A DNA stretch of 64,000 nt from CAVRCA01 sp965218045 (GTDB lineage Bacteria; Pseudomonadota; Alphaproteobacteria; Acetobacterales; Acetobacteraceae), in NCBI GenBank assembly GCA_965218045.1, contig CBDCJX010000001.1:248001-312000 (forward strand). Direction: 5' to 3'. Made by a program: the position numbers and the translations under genes. Every line of letters starts with the position of its first letter. Position 1 is the stretch's first letter. Below, piece after piece: positions 7,823 through 16,630 of the stretch. A model generated the notes under the pieces. It searched no databases. It worked only from the letters and a program-made list of their open reading frames with translations, and was not told the DNA's origin.

Positions 7823-9588
7823 CCGATCGGCGTCCACGCCACGTCGGGCAGCTTCGGCCGGGTCGCGCGCAAGCGGGCGCGCAGCGTCTCCGTGGCGGGC
7901 AGGTCGATCTGCGGCGGATCGCCCGACGCGACCACGCCGTAATCGTGCGCCGCCGCTTCGATCGAGACCAGCCCGTCGCGCAGGTCACGCGCGACCAGCT
8001 CGGGATCACGATCGAGCGCGTCGCCCCAACCGCCGCCGCCCGGCAGGGCGTGGCGAAACACCTGGCCGCGCCGCAGGGTCATGGTCAGCTTGGCGTGCAG
8101 CGCCTGCTCGGTGGCGCATCCCGGATCGAGCACGTTGCGCCCAGCCGCACCCGGCCCGCCGCCTTGCAGCCCATACGGCCGATGCGCCTGGCGGTCGGCG
8201 CGTACCTGCAAGACCCCTTCCTCGGCAAGCATCCGCCAGGTCCGTCGCAACGCCACCCCGCCACGAAATTCGCCGGCGCCGCCGGTGTCGGGGATCATGG
8301 CGTAGTCGAGCACCTCCAGTGGGTTCTCCGCCTCGATCACCTCGACGCTGAAGCTCGCCATGTTGGCGAACATCGAGGTGTTGGCGTCCGGCCCGTCGGC
8401 CCAGGGGCGCGCACCCCACGCACCCGAGAGAAAGTCCACGTAGATGAATGGCTTGCGGTCCGCATCGTAGCCGCCGATGGTAATGCCGGTGTTGCCACCT
8501 TCGCTCGCTGCGAACACGCGGTCGGGATACAGGCGGGCGAGCGCGCCGAAGCAGCAGTCGGTGGCGCGAAAACCGGTGAGGCCCCGCGCGGCGCAGGCGG
8601 CGGGCGGCAGCGCGTTCATGATCGTGCCCGCCGGCGCGATCACGCGGATCGGGCGGAACACGCCGTCATTGTTCGGCATGTTGATCGACAGCACCGATTT
8701 CGCGGCGGTGAACGAGGCGGCGGCGGTGTAGCTCCAGGTGTTGTTGATCGCGCCCTTCACCTGCGCGGCACTGCCGGTCCAGTCGATCTCCATCGTCTCG
8801 CCGCGCTTGCGCACCGTGCAGACCAGCGGGATGGCGCGACCGACATCGATCTGATCGTCGTCGATCCAGTCGGTGAACGTCGCCTCGCCGTCCGGCAGCT
8901 CGGCCAGGCAATGCCGGGTCAGCCGCTCGCTGTGGTCCATTGTCTCGGCGAGCAGCGCGCGCATCTCGGGTTCGCCGTGGCGCGCGACCAGTTCGGTCAC
9001 GCCGCGTGCCGCCATCTCGCACGCGGCGAGCTGCGAGCGCAGGTCACCAAGCACACGCGCGGGCAGGCGCACGTTGCGCTCGATCATGCGGAACAACGTC
9101 GCGTTCGGCACGCCGCGCTCATACAGCTTGAGCGCCGGGATGCGCAGTCCCTCGGCGTAGATCTCGGTGCTGTCGGACGCGTTGGAGCCAGGCACGCGTC
9201 CACCGACATCGGTGTGATGGCAGATCGTCGCGCCATAGGCGATCACCCGCGCCCCGGCGAAGATCGGCTTGAACACGAATATGTCGGGCAGGTGCATGCC
9301 GCCCTCGTAGGGGTCGTTGAGCACCAGCACGTCACCCTCGGCGATGTCGCCGTCGAAGCGACGCAATGCCGCTTGCAGCGCCACCGGGATGCTGCAGAGA
9401 TGGCCGGGCAGACTAAGCCCCTGCGCCGCCAGCCGCCCGTCGGCGTCGCAGATGGCGGCGGAGAAATCCATGATGTTCTTGAGCACGCCGGAATAGGCGG
9501 TGCGATAGATGGTCAGCGCCATCTCGTCGCCCAGCGCGGTCAGCGCGTTGCGAAAAAGTTCGGCGGTGACTGGGTCGGGGTGCTGCAT
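7819..9588 (-). CDS. Hydantoinase B/oxoprolinase family protein (HyuB-like)
   Basis: A 589-residue hydantoinase B-family protein, partner of the HyuA-like ATPase encoded immediately downstream with a 4-base overlap. Family signatures include the N-terminal DPVTAELFRNALTALGDEM, the DFSAAICDADGRLAAQG stretch, and NDPYEGGMHLPDIFV with the His/Asp pair that binds a metal in this fold. The start at 9588 is chosen because homology begins there; the longer upstream reading frame enters the divergent promoter region. This is the first gene of the three-gene minus-strand operon HyuB-HyuA-SDR, whose promoter must lie in the 87 bp shared with a divergent LLM oxidoreductase gene. Confidence 0.9.
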   Translation of the reverse strand: MQHPDPVTAELFRNALTALGDEMALTIYRTAYSGVLKNIMDFSAAICDADGRLAAQGLSLPGHLCSIPVALQAALRRFDGDIAEGDVLVLNDPYEGGMHLPDIFVFKPIFAGARVIAYGATICHHTDVGGRVPGSNASDSTEIYAEGLRIPALKLYERGVPNATLFRMIERNVRLPARVLGDLRSQLAACEMAARGVTELVARHGEPEMRALLAETMDHSERLTRHCLAELPDGEATFTDWIDDDQIDVGRAIPLVCTVRKRGETMEIDWTGSAAQVKGAINNTWSYTAAASFTAAKSVLSINMPNNDGVFRPIRVIAPAGTIMNALPPAACAARGLTGFRATDCCFGALARLYPDRVFAASEGGNTGITIGGYDADRKPFIYVDFLSGAWGARPWADGPDANTSMFANMASFSVEVIEAENPLEVLDYAMIPDTGGAGEFRGGVALRRTWRMLAEEGVLQVRADRQAHRPYGLQGGGPGAAGRNVLDPGCATEQALHAKLTMTLRRGQVFRHALPGGGGWGDALDRDPELVARDLRDGLVSIEAAAHDYGVVASGDPPQIDLPATETLRARLRATRPKLPDVAWTPIG

Positions 9589-9631
9589 CGGAGCAGGATG
9601 GCCCGGCGACGGGTTTCGATAAAGTGGCCCG

Positions 9632-9664
9632 GCAACACGACAGCAACACGACAGCAACACGACG
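9632..9664. repeat. Three tandem copies of an 11-bp unit in a divergent promoter region
   Basis: GCAACACGACA is repeated at 9632-9642 and 9643-9653, with a third copy at 9654-9664 differing only in its last base. The array lies in the 87-bp gap between the divergent hyuB-like gene and the LLM oxidoreductase gene and runs into the LLM ribosome site (GGAG). An 11-bp period puts each unit on nearly the same DNA face, as repeated activator sites would require. Confidence 0.8.
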
Positions 9665-9675
9665 GAGCAAACGCC

Positions 9676-10611
9676 ATGCCGAAGCTCGGCTATCTGCTGC
9701 CGACGCGCGAGCAGATCATGCAGGGCCGGTCTGACACGGCGCCGCTGCTGACGCTGGCGGCGCGGGCCGAGGCGCTCGGCTACGATTCGGTGTGGGTCGG
9801 CGATTCGGTGCTGGCGCGACCTCGGCACGATGCGTTGACTTTGCTCGCCGCCGTCGCGGTCCGCGCGCCCAGGCTCGAGCTCGGGACGGCGGTGCTGCTG
9901 CCGGCGCTGCGCAATCCCGTGTTGCTGGCGCATCAGGTCGCGACCTTGGACCAGCTCTGCGAGGGCCGGTTAATCCTTGGCGTCGGCATCGCTTCGGACC
10001 GGCCGAATATCCGCGCCGAGTTCGAGGCATGTGGCGTGCCGTGGGACAAGCGGGTCGGGCGGATGCTGGAGGGATTGCGGCTATGCCGGGCGTTGTGGAA
10101 CGGCGAGGCGGTGGAGTGGGACGGCAGGTGGAACCTGCACGAAGCGGCGCTCGCTCCGCTGCCGCATCGGCCGGGTGGTCCGCCGATCTGGATCGGTGGC
10201 AATCGTCCGGCGAGCCTCGAACGGGTCGGCAAGCATTTCGACGGCTGGTTCCCCAATGCGCCGGATGCATCGACGTTCGGTACGCAGATGCAGCAGATCC
10301 GCGAGGTGGCGCGAGCCGCTGGGCGTGATCCAGCGGGGCTGATCGGCGCGATCTATCTCACCATGGCGATCGACGATGACCAGGCAAGGGGCGACGCGCG
10401 GCTGAATGCATTCCTGGAGGGCTATTACGGTCAGCCGGCGTCGATGACCCGCGCGCGTCAGGTGTGCTTTGCCGGCCCGGTTGGAGGCGCCGCCGAATGG
10501 ATCGCCGGCTACGCGCGGGCGGGTGCCCACCATATTGTGCTCCGCTTTGCGGGTGACCACGAGCGGCACCTCGAAGCGCTTGCCCGGGCGCGTGCCGCGA
10601 TCGGTGCTTAG
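9676..10611 (+). CDS. LLM-class flavin-dependent oxidoreductase
   Basis: A 311-residue luciferase-like monooxygenase, a TIM-barrel flavoenzyme using FMNH2 or F420. Typical stretches are LLTLAARAEALGYDSVWVGDSV near residues 23-44, TLLAAVAVRAPRLELGTAVL, and LGVGIASDRPNIRAEFEACGVPW; PPIWIGGNRPAS near residue 172 is the conserved IGG loop. The ATG at 9676 follows GGAG with 9 bases spacing. The gene is divergent from the hydantoinase-type operon, which suggests a shared pathway or shared regulator. The substrate is unknown; LLM enzymes are hard to assign without structure or context. Confidence 0.88.
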   Translation: MPKLGYLLPTREQIMQGRSDTAPLLTLAARAEALGYDSVWVGDSVLARPRHDALTLLAAVAVRAPRLELGTAVLLPALRNPVLLAHQVATLDQLCEGRLILGVGIASDRPNIRAEFEACGVPWDKRVGRMLEGLRLCRALWNGEAVEWDGRWNLHEAALAPLPHRPGGPPIWIGGNRPASLERVGKHFDGWFPNAPDASTFGTQMQQIREVARAAGRDPAGLIGAIYLTMAIDDDQARGDARLNAFLEGYYGQPASMTRARQVCFAGPVGGAAEWIAGYARAGAHHIVLRFAGDHERHLEALARARAAIGA

Positions 10612-10617
10612 GTCGTG

Positions 10618-10989
10618 TCAGCGCAGCGGGTCATGGCCCCAATTCATCAACGACTTGCGCCAGCGCGTGTTGGCAACGTCGCCGTCCGGTCGCTGCGCGA
10701 GATGGCGGTGGACGTAACCGACCACCTTGCGCATGTCTCGGTAATCCTGGTCGCCGTACTCCGCCTGCTTCTTGGCGCGGATTTCGAGGATGCGGCGGCC
10801 CATGTGGTGCCCGACCGCCTCGCCCTTGCCGGGCGAAGTGACCTTCTCGCCACCCGGCTTCATGCCGACCGATCGGCTGGGTCGGCTCTCCAGCCACTTG
10901 CGCAGCGCTGCCGGAGCCATGTTGACCGCCTGGCGGAACTCTTGCCGGATCTCTTTTCGATCCTCGTCAGTGAGCTTCGCCGGCGCCAT
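10618..10989 (-). CDS. DUF3140 domain-containing protein
   Basis: A 123-residue basic protein that fits the DUF3140 family along nearly all its length: FRQAVNMAPAALRKWLESRPSRSVG at the start, GEAVGHHMGRRILEIRAKK in the middle and DMRKVVGYVHRHLAQRP then RKSLMNWGHDPLR at the end. The family is small, soluble, probably DNA-binding and widespread in actinobacteria and proteobacteria; its function is not established. It converges on the LLM gene with 6 bp between stops and is divergent from a small membrane protein gene. Confidence 0.85.
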   Translation of the reverse strand: MAPAKLTDEDRKEIRQEFRQAVNMAPAALRKWLESRPSRSVGMKPGGEKVTSPGKGEAVGHHMGRRILEIRAKKQAEYGDQDYRDMRKVVGYVHRHLAQRPDGDVANTRWRKSLMNWGHDPLR

Positions 10990-11122
10990 CAGCTTCGCCC
11001 AAGTGGTTTGCAGCGCAACGCGGGGCGCGCGCGCGAGTTCTAGCTCCCTGCCTTGCTTACAAGCCCGTCATGCGGACGCGACGCCCCTTGAACCAGCTTA
11101 GGATTCAGGCCACGTCGATACC

Positions 11123-11404
11123 ATGTCATATCGCAAACCCGAGCTTCTGGACATGACGCCCGACGGCGCCTTCCGTCAGCCGGTGCGTCCGTCGCTTCCC
11201 TTCCGGATCGGCGCCGTTGCATTGGTCGTCGCCGTGCTAACCGGTGCCATCGCGGCGGCCGCCCTCGTGCTATGGCTGGCGCTGGCGCTGATTCCGGTGG
11301 CGATCGCCGCCGGGGTGATCGCGGTGATCGCGTTTCGCATCCAGCTCTGGCGAGCGCGTCGGGCGGCGGCGGCCAGGCGCGAAGTTTATCAGGCTCGTCC
11401 TTAG
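11123..11404 (+). CDS. Small membrane protein with two helices, function unknown
   Basis: A 93-residue protein with a polar N-terminus (SYRKPELLDMTPDGAFRQPVRP), a hydrophobic block from about residue 28 to 72 that can form two transmembrane helices, and a basic tail (RARRAAAARREVYQARP) that should be cytoplasmic. No family is recognised. The stop overlaps the convergent LLM gene by 4 bases. Confidence 0.6.
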   Translation: MSYRKPELLDMTPDGAFRQPVRPSLPFRIGAVALVVAVLTGAIAAAALVLWLALALIPVAIAAGVIAVIAFRIQLWRARRAAAARREVYQARP

Positions 11405-12426
11405 TCGATCCCGGCCAGCCCGAATTCGCGCGCCAGCAGCGTATAGGAACGCTGCCGGGCGGCTGGATCATGTAACGTCGTCAATACCGCGACCTCCGCA
11501 ACATTCTGGTCCGCCGCCAGGGCGCGAAGCTTTGCCGCGACCTCTGCGGCGGTGCCGTAGATCGCCCGCTCCCGAATTCGGTCAAGTCGAAGCTGCTCGC
11601 CATCGCTGAGTGGCTGCGCCGCCGCTTCCTCGGGTGATTGCAGGGGCGCGAAGATGCCGCGATCCCGGTTGAGTCGGGCGATCTCGCGGGAGCGGAACAG
11701 CCACGCCGCTTCCTCCGCCGTTTCCGCCGCCAATGCCCAGACGCACGCAGCGGCGTGCGGAGCCGGGTGCTGCGGGCTCGGCCGATAGGTCTCGCGATAA
11801 ACCCCGAGCGCCTGCTCGGCGCCGCGCCCGTCGGTGATGAAGTGCGCGAAGCAGTAAGGCAGACCGAAATAGGCGGCGACCTGGGCGCCGTAATCCGAGC
11901 TGCCGAGAACCCATACTTCGGGCGCGGTCGGCCCCTGTGGGTTCGCGACGATGTCGCGGAACGGGTGGCCTTCGACCAGCTTCTCGCCCGCGACCCACGC
12001 AAGCAGATCACGCACCTGAGCGGGGAACTGATCGGCGGCGGTCTCAGCTTGCGGGTTGAGCGCGTAGGCGGTCCGCCCGTCCGACCCCGGCGCTCGCCCG
12101 AGGCCGAGATCGATCCGCCCGGGCGCGATCGCGTCCAGCACCCGGAACTGCTCGGCCACCTTCAGGCTGGAATAATGTGGCAGCATCACGCCGGCGCTGC
12201 CCACCCGGATACGCGGGGTAGTGGCGGCGATGGCGGCGATGAGCACCTCCGGCGCGGTGCCGGCGATGCTGGCCGAGTTGTGGTGCTCCGCCACCCAATA
12301 GCGGCCGTAGCCGAGCGCGTCGCAGTGCCGGGCCAACGCCAGGCTCTCGCGGATCGAGGCATCGGGCGAGCGGCCGGTGACCACGGTGGACTGGTCGAGC
12401 ACGGAGAGCCGGATATCGGGGGTCAT
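11401..12426 (-). CDS. LLM-class flavin-dependent oxidoreductase (alkanal monooxygenase-like)
   Basis: A 341-residue luciferase-like protein of the bacterial luciferase alpha-like / YhbW subgroup. Diagnostic stretches are SVLDQSTVVTGRSPDASIRESLALARHCDALGY split across the first barrel strand, YWVAEHHNSASIAGTAPEVL (the AEHH motif) and RIRVGSAGVMLPHYSSLKVAEQFRVLDAIAPGRIDLGLGRAPG. These match members annotated as alkanal monooxygenase-like oxidoreductases that use FMNH2; the reaction is unknown. It lies 30 bp downstream of the DUF445 gene on the same strand and may be cotranscribed with it. Confidence 0.88.
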   Translation of the reverse strand: MTPDIRLSVLDQSTVVTGRSPDASIRESLALARHCDALGYGRYWVAEHHNSASIAGTAPEVLIAAIAATTPRIRVGSAGVMLPHYSSLKVAEQFRVLDAIAPGRIDLGLGRAPGSDGRTAYALNPQAETAADQFPAQVRDLLAWVAGEKLVEGHPFRDIVANPQGPTAPEVWVLGSSDYGAQVAAYFGLPYCFAHFITDGRGAEQALGVYRETYRPSPQHPAPHAAACVWALAAETAEEAAWLFRSREIARLNRDRGIFAPLQSPEEAAAQPLSDGEQLRLDRIRERAIYGTAAEVAAKLRALAADQNVAEVAVLTTLHDPAARQRSYTLLAREFGLAGID

Positions 12427-12456
12427 CGGGGCGCGGTCCGCTCGAAGGGGCTGGGG

Positions 12457-13740
12457 TCAGAAGGTCGCATGACCGAATGTCGCGCGGAGCAGGGCGTAGA
12501 CAAGGCCGCCCACCAGGAAACCGACCAACGTGCCGTTAACCCGCACATATTGCAGGTCCTTGCCGACATAGAGTTCCAGCCGGTCGGTGATCGTCGCCGC
12601 ATCCCAGTTGGCGACGGTGCGGGCAATGAACTCAGACAGGTGGCCCTGTCCGGCCGGCAGGATGCGGGCGATGAGGTCCTCCGCCACGGCCTGCACCCGG
12701 GCCCGCGCCACCGGGTCGGAATCCAGCATGGCGCCAAGATTGCCGAGCGCGCCCTCGATCAGCGCGATCGTGTGGCTGTTCGGCTTGGCGGCATCGTTCT
12801 CCAGGGCGACGCGCAGCCGCGCCCAGATGTCCCAAAGCCACGCCTGCACGGTCTCGTGCGCCGCCAGCTTGCGGATCGCGGCACCGAGTTCGGCGGCACG
12901 TTGCGGGTCGGTCTCCAGCCGGTCGATCTCGCGCCGCACCCACTCGTCGAATGCCTGGCGCAGCTCCGATCCGTCGGGGCTCATCTTGTCGAGCTCGGCG
13001 TTGACCATGCCGAGCACCCGCCGTGCCACCGATGCACCGACCGCCCAGCCGATCAGCCGACCGCCCTGCTCGCGTACCCGCTCCTCGATCGCGCCGCGCA
13101 GCGCGTGTTCCTTGCCGGCCATCAACTCCTTGAACTGGCCAAGAATGAAGCCGAACACCTCCTGATGTCGGCCGCCCTCGACCATGCTGCGGAGCGCGCG
13201 CGCCACCACCGCGCCCGCGCCGGGGCCGCCGAGGACGCGCGGTGTCAGTCGGGAGATCAGCCGTCGCGCGCGGCCGTCCTCCACGCCGGCCATCAAGCGC
13301 GGCAGCATCCCCGCCAGCGCCTCCGCTGTCGGCCGGGTCGCCACCGGATCGGCGAGAAAGCGGTGCAGCATGCCCGGCACGTCGAGCCGGCCGACCACGC
13401 CGGCGACCTCCTGCGGGGTGAACACGTGGTTGGCGACGAACCGGCCAAGCGCGCCGCCGAGCCGCGCCTTCTGGTTCGCCAGGATGGCGGTGTGCGGGAT
13501 GGGCAGGCCGAGCGGGTGCCGGAACAGCGCGGTGACGGCGAACCAGTCCGCGATGCCGCCGACGAACCCCGCCTTGGCGGCGGCCTGCAACAGATCAGTG
13601 CCCCACCCCTCCGGGAAGGCGTAGGTCGCGACGGTTAGCACCGCCATCAGCACCAGCAGCCCGGTGGCGAAGGCGCGGTGCGACGCAAGCGCCCGGCGGC
13701 GCTCGATGTCCGGATCGGTGGTGTTCATCGGCGCACTCAT
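12457..13740 (-). CDS. DUF445 family membrane-anchored protein (YjiN-like)
   Basis: A 427-residue DUF445 protein. It has an N-terminal membrane helix (about residues 28-44, LLVLMAVLTVATYAF), the conserved GGIADWFAVTALFRHPLGLPIPHTAIL segment near residues 59-85, a long helical, probably coiled region, and a C-terminal hydrophobic end (FLVGGLVYALLR) after the conserved YVRVNGTLVG. E. coli YjiN and Bacillus YheB belong here; the role is unknown, with an envelope location likely. Starts at 13740 or 13728 both fit. It is divergent from the PEPC homologue. Confidence 0.85.
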   Translation of the reverse strand: MSAPMNTTDPDIERRRALASHRAFATGLLVLMAVLTVATYAFPEGWGTDLLQAAAKAGFVGGIADWFAVTALFRHPLGLPIPHTAILANQKARLGGALGRFVANHVFTPQEVAGVVGRLDVPGMLHRFLADPVATRPTAEALAGMLPRLMAGVEDGRARRLISRLTPRVLGGPGAGAVVARALRSMVEGGRHQEVFGFILGQFKELMAGKEHALRGAIEERVREQGGRLIGWAVGASVARRVLGMVNAELDKMSPDGSELRQAFDEWVRREIDRLETDPQRAAELGAAIRKLAAHETVQAWLWDIWARLRVALENDAAKPNSHTIALIEGALGNLGAMLDSDPVARARVQAVAEDLIARILPAGQGHLSEFIARTVANWDAATITDRLELYVGKDLQYVRVNGTLVGFLVGGLVYALLRATFGHATF

Positions 13741-13817
13741 AGGAGGTCCACCCGGGTCTCGCCCAGCGGCGTCGGCGCCCCTTGCCGCACTGCACCATGC
13801 GGAGCAGAGTTGTACGC

Positions 13818-16619
13818 ATGCCAGATATTCCGACCGCTCCTGCCGTCGACGAGGTTGCCGCCGAGCTGTTGCGGGCGACGGAACTCGCCACCGCGCGCAG
13901 CGCCGAGGATCCGTTCGGCAACCCCGTGCTGTCGATCGCGCTGGGGATCACCCGCCGGATGGACGCCGGCGAGCTGACCGAGCCGATGATCGGCGCCCTG
14001 GTGCGCCATCTCCGCGATCAGGCGTTCGGGGCCCGGGCGCAGCGTATCGCGGATTATGTCGGCGGCACCGACATGCGGGCCAATGACGCGGTACTGGTGG
14101 GGTTGGCGCAACACCTGCACCGGCCGGACCCGGCGGACAGTCCGGTGCGTTGGGCGGAGTATCGCGCGCAGGTCGAGCGCACCCGCTTCGCCGCGGTGTT
14201 CACCGCCCATCCCACCTTCGCCTTGCCGCGCGAGGTCTACCAGGCGCTCGCCGCGGCGGTCTCCGGGCAGACTCCGCCCCGCTTCGACTCGCACCGGCCG
14301 AAGCGGGTCACCCTCGAGGACGAGTTCGCCCAGGCGATCGCCGCGATCGAGCGGGGTCGCGACGCGGTCGACCGACTGAATGCGGCCTTCCTCGACGTGG
14401 CGCGCACCGCCTGGCCGGACCGCTGGACCCAGCTTGTGCCCCGCCCGGTAATCCTGACGAGCTGGGTCGGCTACGACACCGACGGGCGGACCGATATCGG
14501 CTGGTGGGACACGTTGCGGCTCCGGCTGGCGATGAAGCGGCTGCAGTTGCGCCGCCTGCACGGCCAGTTCGCCGCGTTGCCCGGCGGCGAGGCGCTGGCG
14601 GCGCGTATCGAGCTTGCCCTCGATGCGGTGACGCGGCAGATCGAGGTCTGCCCGACCAAGCCGGAGCCGGCCCGCGTCGCGGCGCTGGCGCATGAACTGA
14701 TCGACCATCGGGACGCTGCCCTGGTCTCGCCGGAACCGCTGCTCGAATTGCTGCGAGAGGCGATCGCGACGGCGCCGGACGACAAGGTGCGCCTCGCCCT
14801 CTGCGTCTCGCGCGCCGGTCTGGTCTCGCACGGCATGTCGCTCGCGCACACGCATGTCCGGCTGAACGCGGCGCAGATCCACAATGTCGTGCGCCAGCGG
14901 CTCGATATCGCCGATCCGCCGGAAGACCCCGCGCATCGTCGGGCGCTGCTCGCCTCGATCAATACCGCACTCGACAAGGTCGAGCCGATCCCGGTCGATT
15001 TCGGCGCGTTGCAGCTCGAACAAGCGTCGGCGGCGCGGGTGATGATGACGGTGGCGCAAATCGTCAAGCACGTCGACGCCACGGCGCCGGTCCGGTTTCT
15101 GATCGCGGAGACCGAGACCGGCTACACCTTGCTATGCGCCCTCTGGTTGGCGCGCCGTTTCGGCGTCGAGCGGCATATCGAGATCAGCCCGCTATTCGAG
15201 ACCGCCGAGGCGCTCGAATCCGGCGCCACCGTGCTGGAGGAGGCGCTGCGCAGCCCGCACTACCAGGCGTATCTGCGGCAGACCGGGCGATTGGCGCTGC
15301 AATTCGGCTACTCGGATTCCGGGCGCTTCGTCGGCCAGCTCGCGGCGAGCTACCTGATCGAGCGGCTGCGGCTGAAGATCGCCGACATGCTCGCCCGCTT
15401 CGGTATCAGCGGAGTCGAGGTGCTGCTGTTCGACACGCATGGCGAGAGCATCGGCCGGGGCGCGCATCCCGGCTCGCTGAACGACCGGCTGAAATACCTC
15501 TCGCCCACCGCCAGCCGCCAGGCGCTGAACAAGGCCGGGCTCGCGGTGCGCGAGGAGACCGCTTTCCAGGGTGGTGACGGCTACCTGCTGTTCGGCACGC
15601 CGGAACTCGCGCTGGCGACCGTCGCGCGGATCGCCGAGCACACGTTCCACCCCGCCGCCGGGCCGATCGAGGACCCGATCTACGCTGACCCCGATTTCGT
15701 TGCCGACTTCTTCGCGACCATCAAGCAGGGCATGCAGCGCCTGGTGGAGGATGCCGGTTACGCCGCCCTGCTCGGCGCTTTCGGCCCGGCGCTGGTCGAC
15801 AGCACCGGCTCTCGGCCGGCTTCCCGCCAGTCGGAGGGCATCGCGGCATCGGCGCGCATCGGCCATCCGCGCGAGCTGCGGGCGATCCCCAACAACGCGA
15901 TCCTGCAGCAGCTCGGCTGGTGCGCCAACACCTTGCAGGGCCTGGGTGCGGCGGCGGCGCGGCATCCCGAGACGTTTGACGAAATGCGAGCGAGCAGCCG
16001 CCGCTTCAAGCGCGCGCTCGATCTGGCCACCCATGCGCTCGCCCATTCCGACCTCGACGTGCTGCGCGCGGTGACCGCCACGCTGGATCCGGGCGCTTGG
16101 CTCGATCGCGCGGCCAACACCCGAAGGCCGGGTCGACGCGAGGCGCTGGTCGCGGTGGCACGCGCGCTGGAGCGGCTCGATGTCTGGGCCGAGGTCCAAT
16201 CCATGTTCCGCCGCATCCAGTCCGATCATCTGGCGCTGCGCGTCGCCTGGCCGGAAGCGCCGCGAATGCAGTCGCGCGAGGTGTTGCTGCACGCGCTGCG
16301 GCTCGCGCTGATCCAGCGTCTCTGGCTGCTGGCGACCGAGATTCCGGATTTTTCCCCGCGTCATAACGTCACCCGGGCAATGCTCGATGCGGCGATCCTG
16401 CGGCTCGACATCGAGGCGGCACTCGGATTGCTCGCGGAAGTCTTCCCGGCCTCGCCCGACCTGTCTGCCGAATACGATTACGGCGAGCCGCCGGGCCCGC
16501 GCGAGACGGCGGCCTACGCCCGCCAGCACGCCGATATCTTCGACCCGATGCGACGCCTGTTCGCCTTGATGCGGGAGATCGCCATCGCCATCACCCATGA
16601 GGTGGGCGCGTTCGGGTGA
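13818..16619 (+). CDS. Divergent phosphoenolpyruvate carboxylase homologue
   Basis: A 933-residue protein with the overall length and order of phosphoenolpyruvate carboxylase, which makes oxaloacetate from PEP and bicarbonate. His131 in VFTAHPTFALPREV matches catalytic His138 of the E. coli enzyme, and GYSDSGRFVGQLAASY, FDTHGESIGRGAHPGS and RAIPNNAILQQLG match the other active-site blocks. Several expected residues differ. The HGRGG-type loop is two residues shorter with Glu543 where an arginine is expected, the lysine of YSDSNKD reads arginine, the QGE block reads QGGDGY, and the C-terminal MRNTG-type end is absent. I chose the ATG at 13818, preceded by GGAG; an upstream in-frame ATG at 13782 is less likely. 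Either a distinct PEPC clade or a related enzyme. Confidence 0.8.
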   Translation: MPDIPTAPAVDEVAAELLRATELATARSAEDPFGNPVLSIALGITRRMDAGELTEPMIGALVRHLRDQAFGARAQRIADYVGGTDMRANDAVLVGLAQHLHRPDPADSPVRWAEYRAQVERTRFAAVFTAHPTFALPREVYQALAAAVSGQTPPRFDSHRPKRVTLEDEFAQAIAAIERGRDAVDRLNAAFLDVARTAWPDRWTQLVPRPVILTSWVGYDTDGRTDIGWWDTLRLRLAMKRLQLRRLHGQFAALPGGEALAARIELALDAVTRQIEVCPTKPEPARVAALAHELIDHRDAALVSPEPLLELLREAIATAPDDKVRLALCVSRAGLVSHGMSLAHTHVRLNAAQIHNVVRQRLDIADPPEDPAHRRALLASINTALDKVEPIPVDFGALQLEQASAARVMMTVAQIVKHVDATAPVRFLIAETETGYTLLCALWLARRFGVERHIEISPLFETAEALESGATVLEEALRSPHYQAYLRQTGRLALQFGYSDSGRFVGQLAASYLIERLRLKIADMLARFGISGVEVLLFDTHGESIGRGAHPGSLNDRLKYLSPTASRQALNKAGLAVREETAFQGGDGYLLFGTPELALATVARIAEHTFHPAAGPIEDPIYADPDFVADFFATIKQGMQRLVEDAGYAALLGAFGPALVDSTGSRPASRQSEGIAASARIGHPRELRAIPNNAILQQLGWCANTLQGLGAAAARHPETFDEMRASSRRFKRALDLATHALAHSDLDVLRAVTATLDPGAWLDRAANTRRPGRREALVAVARALERLDVWAEVQSMFRRIQSDHLALRVAWPEAPRMQSREVLLHALRLALIQRLWLLATEIPDFSPRHNVTRAMLDAAILRLDIEAALGLLAEVFPASPDLSAEYDYGEPPGPRETAAYARQHADIFDPMRRLFALMREIAIAITHEVGAFG

Positions 16620-16630
16620 GCGGGCGCGAG

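Noticed and set aside
7945..9675. N-terminal extension of the LLM gene reading through the hydantoinase B gene
   Set aside because: The LLM homology begins at 9676 with its own ribosome site; the extension is antisense to hyuB.
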